DNA from: Crocodylus rhombifer
Taxonomy: Eukaryota; Chordata; Crocodylia; Crocodylidae
Assembly (NCBI GenBank): GCA_038503035.1
Contig: JAVSML010021635.1
Location: forward strand, 248,001 to 312,000
DNA: 64,000 nt
Direction of reading: 5' to 3'
Of the stretch, positions 45,279-55,014 are shown one piece after another. Position 1 is the first letter of the stretch. Every line of letters starts with the position of its first letter. Under the pieces are notes generated by a model. It was not told the DNA's origin. It made no database searches and worked only from the letters and a program-made list of their open reading frames with translations. Both the position numbers and the translations under genes were made by a program.

Positions 45279-48224
45279 TTGAGCAACCATTGCAAAGCCA
45301 GTGGGCCAAGGCACTTAAGGGAGCCCACCCCTGCCCCAGCCCTGGTACAATCTGTGGGCAAGGCAAGAGCCCCCAAGGGGACACTTGCCTGCCTGTACAC
45401 AAATGCCAGGAGCTTGGGGAATAAGCAGGAGGAACTTGTCCTCCTGCTTAACACAAATAATTACGATATCATAGGGATAACGGAGACCTGGTGGGACTCC
45501 ACCCATGACTGGACCACAGGCATAGACGGCTATACCCTGTACAGGAGGGACTGAGTAGATAAAAGGGGTGGGGGTGTAGCTCTCTATCTTAAGAAAAGCT
45601 ACTCATCCCTGCAAGATGATGTTGGCAACCAGGGTGGATGCCTGGAGGCCCTCTGGGTTAAAATCCATGGGGAACACAGCACAGGGGATACAATGGTGAG
45701 AGTCTACTACAGACCTCCCACCCAAAGTCAAGAGCTTGACCAGGAGTTCACCCAGGAACGGGCTGAGGCCGCATGCTCCAGGACCATGGTTGTCATGGGT
45801 GATTTCAGTTACCCAGACATCTCGTGGGAGGATGACTCAGCAAAATCCGAGCTGGTGCAAAGCTTCCTATCATGTGTGGATGACCTCTACCTGACTCAAG
45901 AAGTCTACGGGCCAACGAGAAGTAAAGCACTGCTCAACCTGGTACTGGCTAGTGGGGATGACCTAATCGGCGACCTAGTGATCAATGGGAAGCTGGGTGA
46001 CAGCGACCACAAGCTGATCACCTTCACCATATGCCGTAAAGCTGGCAAGTCAGTCAGCTACACGGAAGTCCTTGACTTCAGAAAAGCTGATTTTGACAAG
46101 CTTAGGAGCCTTGTCAGTAAGGCCCTAAGGGACCATGACCCCGGGGGGAGGGGAGTTCAGAAAGAGTGGTTGCTTCTCAAGGGAGCGATCCTCAATGCAC
46201 AAGCTAATTCTATTCCATCTCGGAGGGAGCTCTCCAAGGATTTAGCAGACCTCCTGAGGCTAAAAAGAAAGGCCTACAAAGGATGGAGGATGGGATTCAC
46301 CTCCAAGGAGGAATATTCTGCACTGGTCCGGTCCTGCAGGGAGCAAACCAGGAAAGCCAAGGCTGCAACTGAACTCCAACTATCTTCGAGCATCAAGGAC
46401 AATAAAAAGTCCTTTTTCAGATATGTGAGGAGCCAGAGGAAAAGCAAGGGCAACATTGGACCCCTGCTGAACCAGATGGGGCAGCTGACAACTGACACCC
46501 AGGAAAAAGCCAACCTATTAAATGGGTACTTTGCGTCGGTCTTTCATCAGACCCATGGAATGCCCATGCCCACCACGGGACAGGGAGTTCCAGGTGAGGG
46601 AGATCTCCTACCCTCCATTAATGCTAACCTCATGAAGGAACATCTTGAGAAGCTGGATACCTTCAAGTCAGCTGGCCCTGACAATCTACACCACAGGGTA
46701 CTCAAGGAGCTGGCGAGCATCATGTCCCAGGCTTTGGCATGGATCTTTGAAAACTCCTGGCACTCTGGTATTGTGCCTGAAGATTGGAAGAAGGCCAATG
46801 TGGTGCCTGTCTTCAAGAAAGAAGATGTGGTGCCTATCTTCACCTTGTTGGGGTCGTTTGACCCCAGTACTCTTTCCTGCCGTGGCAGGGGGTCGGACTT
46901 GGTGATCTACTCAGGTACCTTCCGGCCCTACTAACTATGAAACTATGAAAGGGAGGAAAGTGGATCCAGCTAACTATAGGCCCATCAGCCTGACTTCTAT
47001 TTTGGTGAAGGTCTTAGAAAAGTTTATTAAAGAGGCCATCCTTAATGGACTCACCAATGCCAACATCCTGAGGGACAGCTAGCACAGGTTTGTTGCGGAT
47101 AGGTCTTGCTTGACCAATCTCATTACCTTCTACGACCAGGTGACCTATCACCTGGACAAGGGAGAAGAGATTGATATCTTGACTTCAAAAAAGCCTTCGA
47201 TCTGGCATCCCATTATCACCTCTTGGTGAAACTGGCTAATTGTGGTCTCAGGTCCACCAGGATCTGCTGGCTGGAGAACTGGCTCCATGGTCGGACCCAG
47301 AGGGTGGTAATTGATGGAAGTCAATTGTCATGGTGCCCTGTGGCCAGTGGGGTCTCCCAAGGCTCTGTTTTTGGACCCATATTGTTCAACATCTTCATTA
47401 ATGATGTGGACATTGGAGTCAGAAGCAGACTGGCCAAGTTCGCTGATGACACCAAGCTTTGGGGCAAAGCATCCACACCAGAAGACAGGAGGGGGATCCA
47501 GGCTGACCTGAACAGGCTCAGCAAATTGGCGGATGAGAACCTGATGGCGTTTAACACTGAAAAATGCAAGGTTCTCCATTTGGGAAAAAAAACCTGCAGC
47601 ATCCTTATAGGCTCGGCAGTGCTACACTGGCTAGCACTACGGAAGAAAGAGACTTGGGGTGACGACATGAGCCTGCAATGTGATGCTGCAGCTAGTAAAG
47701 TGACCAAAAAGCTGGCTTGCGTTCATAGATGCTTCTTAAGCAAATCCCGGGACGTCATTCTCCCCTTGTACTCGGCCTTGGTGAGGCTGCAGCTGGAGTA
47801 CTGCGTCCAGTTTTGGGCTCCACAATTCAAAAAGGATGTGGAGAAGCTTGAGAGAGTCCAGAGAAGAGCCACGCGCATGATCAGAGGTCAGCAAAACAGA
47901 CCTTACGATGACAGGCTGAGAGCCATGGGGCTCTTTAGCCTGGAAAAGCACAAGCTCAGGGGTGATCTGGTGGCCACCTATAAGTTTATCAGGGGTGACC
48001 ACCAGGATCTGGGGGAACGTTTGTTCACCAGAGCGCCCCAATGGATGATGAGGTCGAACAGTCATAAACTACTGCGAGACCGTTTCAGGCTGGACATAAG
48101 AAAGGATTTCTTTACTGTCCAAGCCCCCAAGGTCTAGAACAGCCTGCCATTGGAGGTGGTTCAAGCACCTACATTGAACGCCTTCAAGAGCAAATTAGAT
48201 GCTTATCTTGCTGGGATCCTATGA
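45279..48224 (+). pseudogene. CR1 ORF2 remnant (endonuclease plus reverse transcriptase), copy C
   Basis: The N-terminal APE-type endonuclease shows TLACLYTNARSLGNKQEEL, GITETWWDST, VYYRPPTQ, VVMGDFSYPDISW and GDSDHKLITF, so the Glu, Asp and SDH catalytic motifs are kept. A TGA at 45552-45554 interrupts it in frame. The reverse-transcriptase part has DTFKSAGPDNLHHRVLKEL, NVVPVFKK, then the 130-bp insert. It resumes with a TAG at 47080 and a roughly 7-nt deletion near 47176, SQGSVFGPILFNIFINDVDI and an intact FADD box in AKFADDTKLWG near 47450. The C-terminal part is RLQLEYCVQFWAPQFKK, broken by a 17-nt deletion near 47660 and a TAG at 48135. The original stop is TGA at 48222-48224. No intact protein can be made. 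Confidence 0.88.
46822..46951 (+). mobile_element. 130-bp CR1 3'-tail micro-insertion inside copy C
   Basis: Compared with copy F at 56575-56590, copy C carries an extra 130 bp between TTCAAGAAAG and GGAGGAAAGTGG. The right 110 bp (from CACCTTGTTGGGGTCGTTTG to ACTATGAAACTATGAAA) is the 3' end of an A-type CR1. The left 20 bp (AAGATGTGGTGCCTATCTT) is not tail sequence; it nearly duplicates the host sequence at 46796-46815. GAAAG occurs at 46817-46821 and again at 46947-46951, a possible target-site duplication that overlaps the CR1 tail's own GAAA. Confidence 0.8.
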
Positions 48225-48949
48225 CCCCAGCTGACTTCCTGCCCTTTGGGCGGGGGGCTGGACTCAATGATCTTCTGAGGTCCCTTACAACCTTAATGTC
48301 TAAAATGTCTATGAAAGTGCTGCTCTGCAGCTGCAGGATTCCTTGGAAATGGAATGGACTAAGTGACATCTTTGCACAGCACAGATGTTCAGTTACATAG
48401 CTAGGATTTGACTTAAACCAGCAGAAATATTAAAATATTAAAAGGAAAAGGGAGTGGTTTCTGGGAATTGTGCTCTTGCCACCCTTGTAATGCTGCTACA
48501 GAAAAGTAAGTACGATATTAGAAGATGGAATTCAGGGTCAAGATGTCCAGAACCTTCCATTGATTTCTTTGGGTTCTTGGACAAACCATCTACATCAAAA
48601 TTATCAAAAAAGGTAAATGCTTTGGAGCTTCCTGGGAGACATTTAGAGAATGTCCACATGGCTTTCCAATGACCTTGACAACAAAATTAATTCCTGACAC
48701 TTGTTCCTGCTGCATACATCATTGGTAGTTAGAATTGGCACCCCAGTACCCTGAGACTCCGAATTATGAGACCTGATAGCAGCTCCTGTAGGGGAGGTGG
48801 TGCAAGGCAAGGAGGATGCTCAGATTCAGTCAAAGCACCTCAGTGCTACTCACCAGATATCTGTACTGCCTAACTGTCAGTCTCTAGCAATGAGCAAATA
48901 GATGGGATTTATCTTCTTGGCAGCAGACCTGGGGTTAGGACAGGAACCA

Positions 48950-50463
48950 TATAGTTTCATAGTAGCTAGGGTCAGGGGGGACCTGAACAGATCATCTAGC
49001 CTGACCCCCTGCCACAGGCAGGAATGAATGCTGGGTTTACAAGACCCCAGACAGGTGATCATCCAACCTCCTCTTGAATTTGCCCAAAGTAGGGGCAAGG
49101 ACGACTTCCCTGGGAAGTTGGCTCCAGATTTTGGCCACCCTAACTGTAAAATATTGCCTCCTGATCTCTAGCTTAAACCTACTCTCCATCAGTTTATTAC
49201 TCTCCAGGTGGTGCTGGGGAGAAAAGGGCTCTACCTATTTGCTGTTGATCTCCCCTGATGAGTTTGTAGGCAGCCACCAGGTCCCCCCTCAGCCTCCTCT
49301 TGCTGAGGCTGAACATGTTCAGGTCCCTCAGTCTCTCCTTGTAGGGCCTGTCCTGCTGCCCTCTTACCAAGCAGGTAGCCCTCCTCTGAACCCTCTCCAG
49401 GCTGGCCACATCCCTTTTGAAGTGCAGCGTCCAGTACTGGATGCAGTACTCCAACTGCAGCCAGACCAAAGTCGCATGGGGGGGGAGTAGACCCCCTCTG
49501 GACCAGCTTAGACCATAGACCTCTCTGGGCTGGCTTGAGGTACATCTTTGGGTGCATGACAGGGTATGGCTGGCCTTGCTGGCTGAGGTCTGGCCTTGAC
49601 AGCTCATGTTCATCTTGGGGTAAATAATGACTCCAAGATCCTGTTCCGTCTCTGTGCTTTCAAGAAGGGAACTCCCCAGCCTGTATGTGTGCTGTGTATT
49701 CCTTCTCCCAAGGTGCAGCACCCTGCATTTATGTACATTGAACCCCATTCTAGTCTCATCTGCCCACTTTTGTGGTCTGTCTAAATCTAGTTGCAGCCTC
49801 TCTCTCCCTTCAAGTGTGTCCACCTCACCTCACATCTTAATGTCATCAGCAAACTTGGACAGCGCGCTTTCCACCCCCTCATCCAAGTCACTGATGAAGA
49901 TGTTAAACAGTGCGGGCCCAAGGGCTGAGCCCTGGGGTACCTCACTGCTTACATCTCACCAGGTTGAGTACAACCCGTCCACCACTACTCTCTGAGTACA
50001 CCCCATCAGCCAATTTTTTTACCCATCCAACTGTGTAGGCATCAATGCCACAGTTGCTTAATTTATTGATGAGGAAGGGGTGAGAGACAGTGTCAAAGTC
50101 CTTCTTAAAGTCTAGAAAGACTACATCCACGGCGACACCATCGTCCAAGCATTTAGTAACTTCGTCATAAAAGGCAATCAGGTTGGTCAGGCAGGACCTG
50201 CCTTTGATGAATCCATGCTTATTGCCCCGAGAATGATCTCCCCTGCCAGCCCCCCCACAGATGATGATTCTCTCCAAGATCTTCCCAAGAACCAAGGTGA
50301 GGCTTACAGGCCTATAGTTACTTGGGTTCTCCTTCCTCCCTTTCTTGAAAATTGGGACCACATTAGCCAGTTTCCAATCCCCCAGCACCTGGCCAGATGA
50401 CCATGAATGCTCATACAGCTGGGCCAAGGGCTCCACGATGACCCTGCCAGCTCCCTCAACACC
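48950..50463 (-). mobile_element. 5'-truncated CR1 LINE on the minus strand (copy D)
   Basis: Read on the minus strand, the remnant starts at about 50463 with EPLAQLYEHSWSSGQVLGDW, then LANVVPIFKKGRKENPSNYR, GNKHGFIKGRSCLTNL and VVFLDFKKDFDTVSHPFL. After a break near 49950 it continues SKFADDIKM, a stop (the expected Trp codon is TGA, near 49830), then DTLEGRERLQLDLDR, CRVLHLGRRNTQHTYRLGSS and EYCIQYWTLHFKRDV. It ends with the 3' tail CTATGAAACTAT at 48951-48962 on the complementary strand. FADD is intact but the frame is not. The HLG segment at about 49710-49725 provides an uninterrupted homologue of the site into which copy F inserted. Confidence 0.88.
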
Positions 50464-51324
50464 CTATAGACATATAGTTCCTATAGCTTCTTATGAGTCA
50501 TGACTGATTTCAGGGCACTGAGCACTCAAAACTCCCATTGACCTAAGAGTTGTATGTATCCTTAATCTCTGAAATCAAGACCTTGGGCAACCAAAATTGG
50601 TAGCAATTAAAAAAACAAAATAAAACAAAAAGATAAATGGTCCATAACGTCTCCCCCATGCAAAATAGGGGCAAGAATTCTTCCTGCATGAGTGTCATGT
50701 TGATTAGTTGGGTCATAATGTTCCTTTGGCAGGAAGCATGATAGAAATGCCTTAAAGAAATGCAGAAATACTATCATTACTATTAACAGAATTCCCATGT
50801 TATTTTATTTACTTGAAGATAAAAAAACACTCAGTAACTCTAGTCTATAAATTTAGACATACACTGCACAGTATAACATCAGATCTGATCTCTACAATTG
50901 CTTTCCTCTCTGACCCAGAAAAAGTTGATCATGAAATTATGGTTTGTGACATGCAACTGATAAGTCATTACAGACGCATGTGTGTCTCGTTAAACATCTA
51001 TTGGGTTTCAGTATGTATTTTACACTATGTAACATAAATTTCACTATGCACCACAAGTATTTCAATATGTGATATTCAGAAAGTGGCAGTTTATACTAAA
51101 AGTTTCAGTATGTGGCGGGATATTTCAATACTATAAATTCTCCTTTTACATAAATATGCATTATATAGATTGGTGAGAAATGTAGTTGTTTTAGTTAAGC
51201 CTATGGGCTTTTTTTTCCAGAAGACTATTTAATATGTCATTATCCAATTGGAATATCTGTTTTATCATGCATATTAATGTGCCATATCCTCTGAAGTGAG
51301 GTGGTACTAAATAATATACACTGT
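50464..51324. other. Intergenic AT-rich sequence
   Basis: Nothing recognisable; short frames only. Confidence 0.5.
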
Positions 51325-51487
51325 GGGTGCATCTACATGAGATACATTACTGTAAAGTTGCCTAGTTTACTGCATAGTAACCACATGCATCTACATGTGC
51401 ATGCACTTACTGTGCAGTAAAAACCCTGCAGGTACCAAATTTAATCATGATTAGTAACTGTGCAGTAATGCATGTGTAGATGTGACC
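51325..51487. mobile_element. MITE of the GGTGCATCTACA family (second copy)
   Basis: The left end GGGTGCATCTACATGAGATA and the reverse complement of the right end, GGGTCACATCTACACATGC, are inverted repeats. They match the ends of the 5405-5839 element. Internal ACTGTGCAGTAA words recur in both orientations. It is about 163 bp, non-coding, and lies immediately upstream of a GC-rich locus with a TATA box at 51600; it might be the left end of that larger unit. Confidence 0.65.
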
Positions 51488-51598
51488 CAGCAGTAAATAT
51501 GCTGCCCATCTGTCCAGCCACTAGAGGGCTGGCCTGAGGCCTAGGAGACTCTCCTGCTTCAAGGCCTGGCTGCCTCTATGGCAGCCCCCATCTGCAGG

Positions 51599-51605
51599 CT
51601 ATAAA
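51599..51605 (+). promoter_or_regulatory. TATA-box-like element upstream of the Myb/SANT-like frame
   Basis: CTATAAAAACC stands at 51599-51609 in otherwise GC-rich sequence, between the MITE and the open frame that leads to the Myb/SANT-like segment. It suits a core promoter by position, but no transcript evidence exists. Confidence 0.35.
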
Positions 51606-52006
51606 AACCTGCAGACATTTTGTGCCCTGGGGCACACTCAACAGGAAACCTAAGAGCACTGCAGGCTCTACGTGTCCCCCTGGGCAGGCCACAATCAAGC
51701 TGTGCCTGCCTGGCAGCATCCCAGTGCTGCTGCTTAGCCACTGCTGTGCTACAAAGCAGCCAGGGCAATGTCATTGGGGACAGCAGTCTTCTGCAGTCTG
51801 CGGCAGACTACTGCAGCCTCTGTCCATGCCTACCAACCCCTAGGGCCACCTACAGCCATCTCTGTGCAGCAGGGCCAGCAGTACCTGCCTGCTGTACACC
51901 CCAGACAGCCTGCCCTGCGCCTGCAGTTTCTGCAGGGCATAGCTTGTGCTGCACAGCTCCCAGTCCCTTGCTGTGCCTCTGCACAGGACACTGCTGGCAG
52001 CCACAG

Positions 52007-52340
52007 ATGAACAGCCATGTGGGGGCCCAGAGAACTGGCGCAGGACTCAGCATGGGATCCTCCTCCTCGTCTAGGGTCAGCAACACCCACATGCACATGC
52101 ACATGCCCATGCCCATGACCATGCCCTCCACGTGGGGCCCCAACTGGAGCCAGGAAGAAGCTGGTGACTTTGTGGCACTCTGGGATGATGTGGAGGTGCT
52201 ATGCCAATTTCTGCATGGCAGATGCTCAAATACCCACATTTACATTTATGAGGCCCTGTTGTGTGGGATGTGGGAGTGAGGGCACAACCAGTTGGCATGG
52301 CAGTGCTGCATAAAGATCAAGCCTTGTGGGCATAGTGGCT
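52007..52340 (+). pseudogene. Myb/SANT-like (trihelix) DNA-binding domain remnant
   Basis: The first ATG of the frame is at 52007. A Met/His-rich run (HMHMHMPMPMTMP) precedes STWGPNWSQEEAGDFVALW, DDVEVLCQFLHG and SNTHIYIYEALLCGMWE. A TGA at 52277-52279 then interrupts the frame. The same frame continues GHNQLAWQCCIKIK beyond it. This order (W-S-x-E-E, an LxxxW helix, N-x-x-Y, then G-H-N...QC..KIK) is that of Myb/SANT-like domains found in MSANTD proteins and as the second protein of Harbinger transposons. TGA in place of the usual CGA Arg codon fits CpG decay. The frame is open upstream to about 51620 but without ATG. I infer a Harbinger-type element or a dead MSANTD-like gene copy. Confidence 0.6.
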
Positions 52341-52690
52341 ATAACACAACCGGCTGCCAGCAGTGCCAGCTCCTCCCCAGGAGGGTCCCCAGCTGGGCAC
52401 CTGCATGCCATGCCCCATGAACTGCAGACACCAGGTGCAGCCAGACTGAGTCACCTGCTGGGAGGACCACGCTGAGCCACTGGCTATGCCAGCCACAGAC
52501 ACATGGTAAGCCCTGCACTCCCTGCCCCAGCCCACACCTAGGGCCCAGCGCCTATCCCTGCTCCCTCACCCTGCCTGCACTCCCCTGCCCCCAGCTTCCC
52601 CTGGACTCTCCAACAGCATGCAGAGAGGTGGAACATAATTCCAAACTTTAATGAGCAGCCCGTACCCCCACAGCTGGGTGGACACAGGCC

Positions 52691-52840
52691 TCACACCCCA
52701 AGGAATGTGTCAATGCTGGCACCGATGTCCTCCTTGGCATTGGGGGGCAGGGACATGTAGCGCAGCCACAGGTAGCCCTTCAGGCAGTGGCAGAGGTTGC
52801 GGGGCAGCCTGGGCTTGCCCCATACACTGTTATAGCTCAT
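52691..52840 (-). CDS. Small hypothetical ORF, 49 aa, convergent with the Myb/SANT-like frame
   Basis: The minus-strand frame starts at ATG (complement of 52838-52840), ends at TGA (complement of 52691-52693) and encodes 49 residues containing WGKPRLPRNLCHCL, GYLWLRYMSLPPNA and EDIGASIDTFLGV. On the same strand, ATTAAA follows about 36 nt after the stop (complement of 52650-52655), a usable poly(A) hexamer. The amino-acid composition is ordinary rather than GC-driven, which is why I list it. I do not recognise the family. It may be the last exon or C-terminus of a transposon or gene fragment pairing with the Myb/SANT-like frame. It may also be fortuitous. Confidence 0.35.
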   Translation of the reverse strand: MSYNSVWGKPRLPRNLCHCLKGYLWLRYMSLPPNAKEDIGASIDTFLGV

Positions 52841-52859
52841 AGTCCTAAAGCAAAATGTT

Positions 52860-54260
52860 TAGCTCATTTTGATTGTCCATATAGCTGCTCATCCTTTAGA
52901 AAAGAAGAGAAGAAAATTGCTATAGAATCCGAGACAATGTAATCTTGACTTAAGCAACAGACAATGACAACTGTTTAAGGATCATACAGTCAGATTGTAC
53001 TTTCAATTTTACCACAGTAAAAGTTGTTCATTAATGATTATGATGTACAAACTGCTCATTGCTCCTTAAAACAGAGTATTTACTGCAATACTACTATAAG
53101 CAGACAGCAGACAATTTACCTAAATTTTTTGCCTGGTATTCTCCAGCTACAAGTTAGAGAGAGAATATTTTAAAGATATTCAGCAAAAGAAACCAAACAA
53201 GAACACACCAAAAATGATCAAATGGCATAACAGACTGAATACATGCCCATTAAGAGGAACCATTTCAGTCATCTCTCTTATTGCTGTTATGCTAAGTCTT
53301 CTAGTGTGCCCCCAAATCACCCAGTGTTTATATTAGCAACTGGGGGAAAAAATGTAGCAGAGTGGTGGTTTCTCTTTCTCTCCCATCCCCAACTCCCTGC
53401 TGCTCCCTTCTCCTCTCCCCTCTTATTTATGTATTTATTTTAATACATGCCTTAAAGTAGAAGTTCACAATGGGAATCTACTTTTTTCCTAGGAGTGGCC
53501 AAAATAGAGCTTCTGGGGAATATTGTGCTCCTGACCAAAACACACTGAAGGTCATTGAAACCTGTACATATGATGTTTCTAAAGCAACTTCCATTGGAAA
53601 ATTCAAAATGATACCAAATTGAGAAGCAACTCAGGAAATTAGCATGGGTTTGTATATCCTTTTGCAAAGGAAAAATAAGGAAGTGAGGTTGTATGACTAC
53701 GTACAAGTGATTTAGGAAAAGTTAGAGAGGAATGGGATTAAATGGTACCAAAGGGTTTTCTAACTTGAATCCTCATCCTGTGTTCTGACTAGCACATCTC
53801 AGGCTTTTTGCCAAATAGCTCAAGCACCTATTAACTCAAAAATTAATAAATAAAAAATAAAGAGCTTGAAATGCAAACACTGTCAGTTTTATGTTCAATT
53901 ATTTTAAAGCTTCTGATGCTCACTAGTGCTTTTCCTGTGAACTTGTGATAGTGAGCTCATTTTCATCTGCTAGAATAGCTTTATTAAGATGAATAAATGA
54001 AAATTCAGATATTAGTCTACAGAATGATTCATCAATTTATCTTAAGGATTAAAAACAGTGACAAGCATGACAAATTCTGACAGTGCCACAATAGATGCTG
54101 ATCTGTTTTTCAGTTCTCTTGTAAATGTAGCACTTAGGGGTTTTTTAAGGTTTCACTTTTAATGTTTATTTTTTAATAATGTGCTATCTATACCTAAGTT
54201 TTCCCTCACCTAAGGGAACAATGGAGACAAGCATGATCATCTGTAATATTCATGTTGTCT
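52860..54260. other. Intergenic AT-rich sequence
   Basis: No feature recognised apart from short A/T-rich tracts. Confidence 0.5.
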
Positions 54261-55014
54261 CATAGAATCATAGAAGTAGGGTCAGAAGGGACCTTGTAGA
54301 TCTGCAAGTCCGACCCTCCGCCTGGGCGGGAAAAAAAACTGGGCTCAAGTAACTCCAGCTAGGTTGGCATCAAGCCTCTTCTTAAAGACCCCCAGGGTAG
54401 GAGCCAGCACCACTTCCCTAGGAAGTTGGTTCCAGCTCCTAGCCGCCCTGACTGTGAAGTAGTTCTTACGGATGTCTAATCTAAACCTACTCTCCAACAA
54501 CTTGTGGCCGTTATTCCTTGTTATGCCAGGGGGCGCTCGGGGAAACAAGGTCCCTCCCAAACCCTTCTGGTTCCCCCTAGTGAGTTTATAGACAGTCACC
54601 AGGTTTCCCCCTCAGCCTTCTCTTGTGAAGGCTGAACAGGTTTAGGCCCCGCAGTCTCTCATTGTAGGGTCTGCCCTGTTGTCCCCAGATCATGCGGGTG
54701 GCCTTCCTCTGGACCCTCTCAATGTTGTCCACATCCCTCCTGAAATAGGGTGCACAGAACTGGACGCAGTACTACAGCTGTGGCCTGACCAATGTCATGT
54801 AGAGGGGGAGGATCACCTCTTTGGCCCTACTTGAGATGCACCTGTGGATGCACAACAAGGTCTGGTTAGCCCTGCCAACCGTGACCTCACATTGTCGGCC
54901 CATGTTCATCTTGGAGTCAATAATGACTCCAAGATCTCTTTCTGCCTCTGTGCTCTCAAGAAGGGAGTTTCCCATCTTATAAGTGTGCTGCTGGTTACTA
55001 CTGCCCAAGTGCAG
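54261..55014 (-). mobile_element. CR1 LINE, 3' half (copy E), part of one element with 57973-58893
   Basis: On the minus strand this encodes LHLGSSNQQHTYKMGNSLL, ERDLGVIIDSKMNMGRQC, the PQL of the LEYC region, then LGGTLFPRAPPGITRNNG, FRLDIRKNYFTVRAARSW and ANLAGVT. It ends with the 3' tail, complement of CATAGAATCATAGAAG at 54261-54276. Its upstream half is 57973-58893: the two parts meet at AAGTGCAG, which is duplicated around the inserted copy F. The copy has frameshifts near 54600 and 54775 and is inactive. Confidence 0.9.
55007..55014. repeat. Left target-site duplication of CR1 copy F (AAGTGCAG)
   Basis: AAGTGCAG occurs here and again at 57973-57980, exactly bounding copy F. Removing F plus one repeat rejoins CCCAAGTGCAG to CACCCTGCAC; copy D has the uninterrupted homologous string CCCAAGGTGCAGCACCCTGC. 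Confidence 0.9.

Larger units (their letters stand above)
44462..48317 (+). mobile_element. CR1 LINE (copy C) retaining both ORF1 and ORF2
   Basis: This is the only CR1 in the window that keeps ORF1 sequence upstream of ORF2. It ends TGTCTATGAAAGTGC after a GGGGGCTGGACTCAATGATC motif typical of CR1 3' regions. It shares the subfamily tail (TGTCTATGAAA) and close protein similarity with copy F at 55015-57972. It differs in tail from copies A, D and E/G (CTATGAAACTATGAAA or CATAGAATCATAGAA type). The 5' boundary is approximate; the sequence change near 44462 follows an A-rich stretch. Lesions include an ORF1 frameshift, stop codons at 45552, 47080 and 48135, short deletions near 47176 and 47660, and a 130-bp CR1 insert at 46822-46951. 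It is therefore not autonomous. Confidence 0.88.

Noticed and set aside
44452..48327. Target-site duplication around CR1 copy C
   Set aside because: AAAGT occurs near both ends (about 44457 and 48312), but it is short, A-rich and overlaps the tail, so it is not convincing.
51620..52006. N-terminal extension of the Myb/SANT-like frame
   Set aside because: It has no ATG, is Cys/Ala/Ser-rich as expected from GC-rich DNA, and shows no domain; only the part from 52007 has recognisable content.
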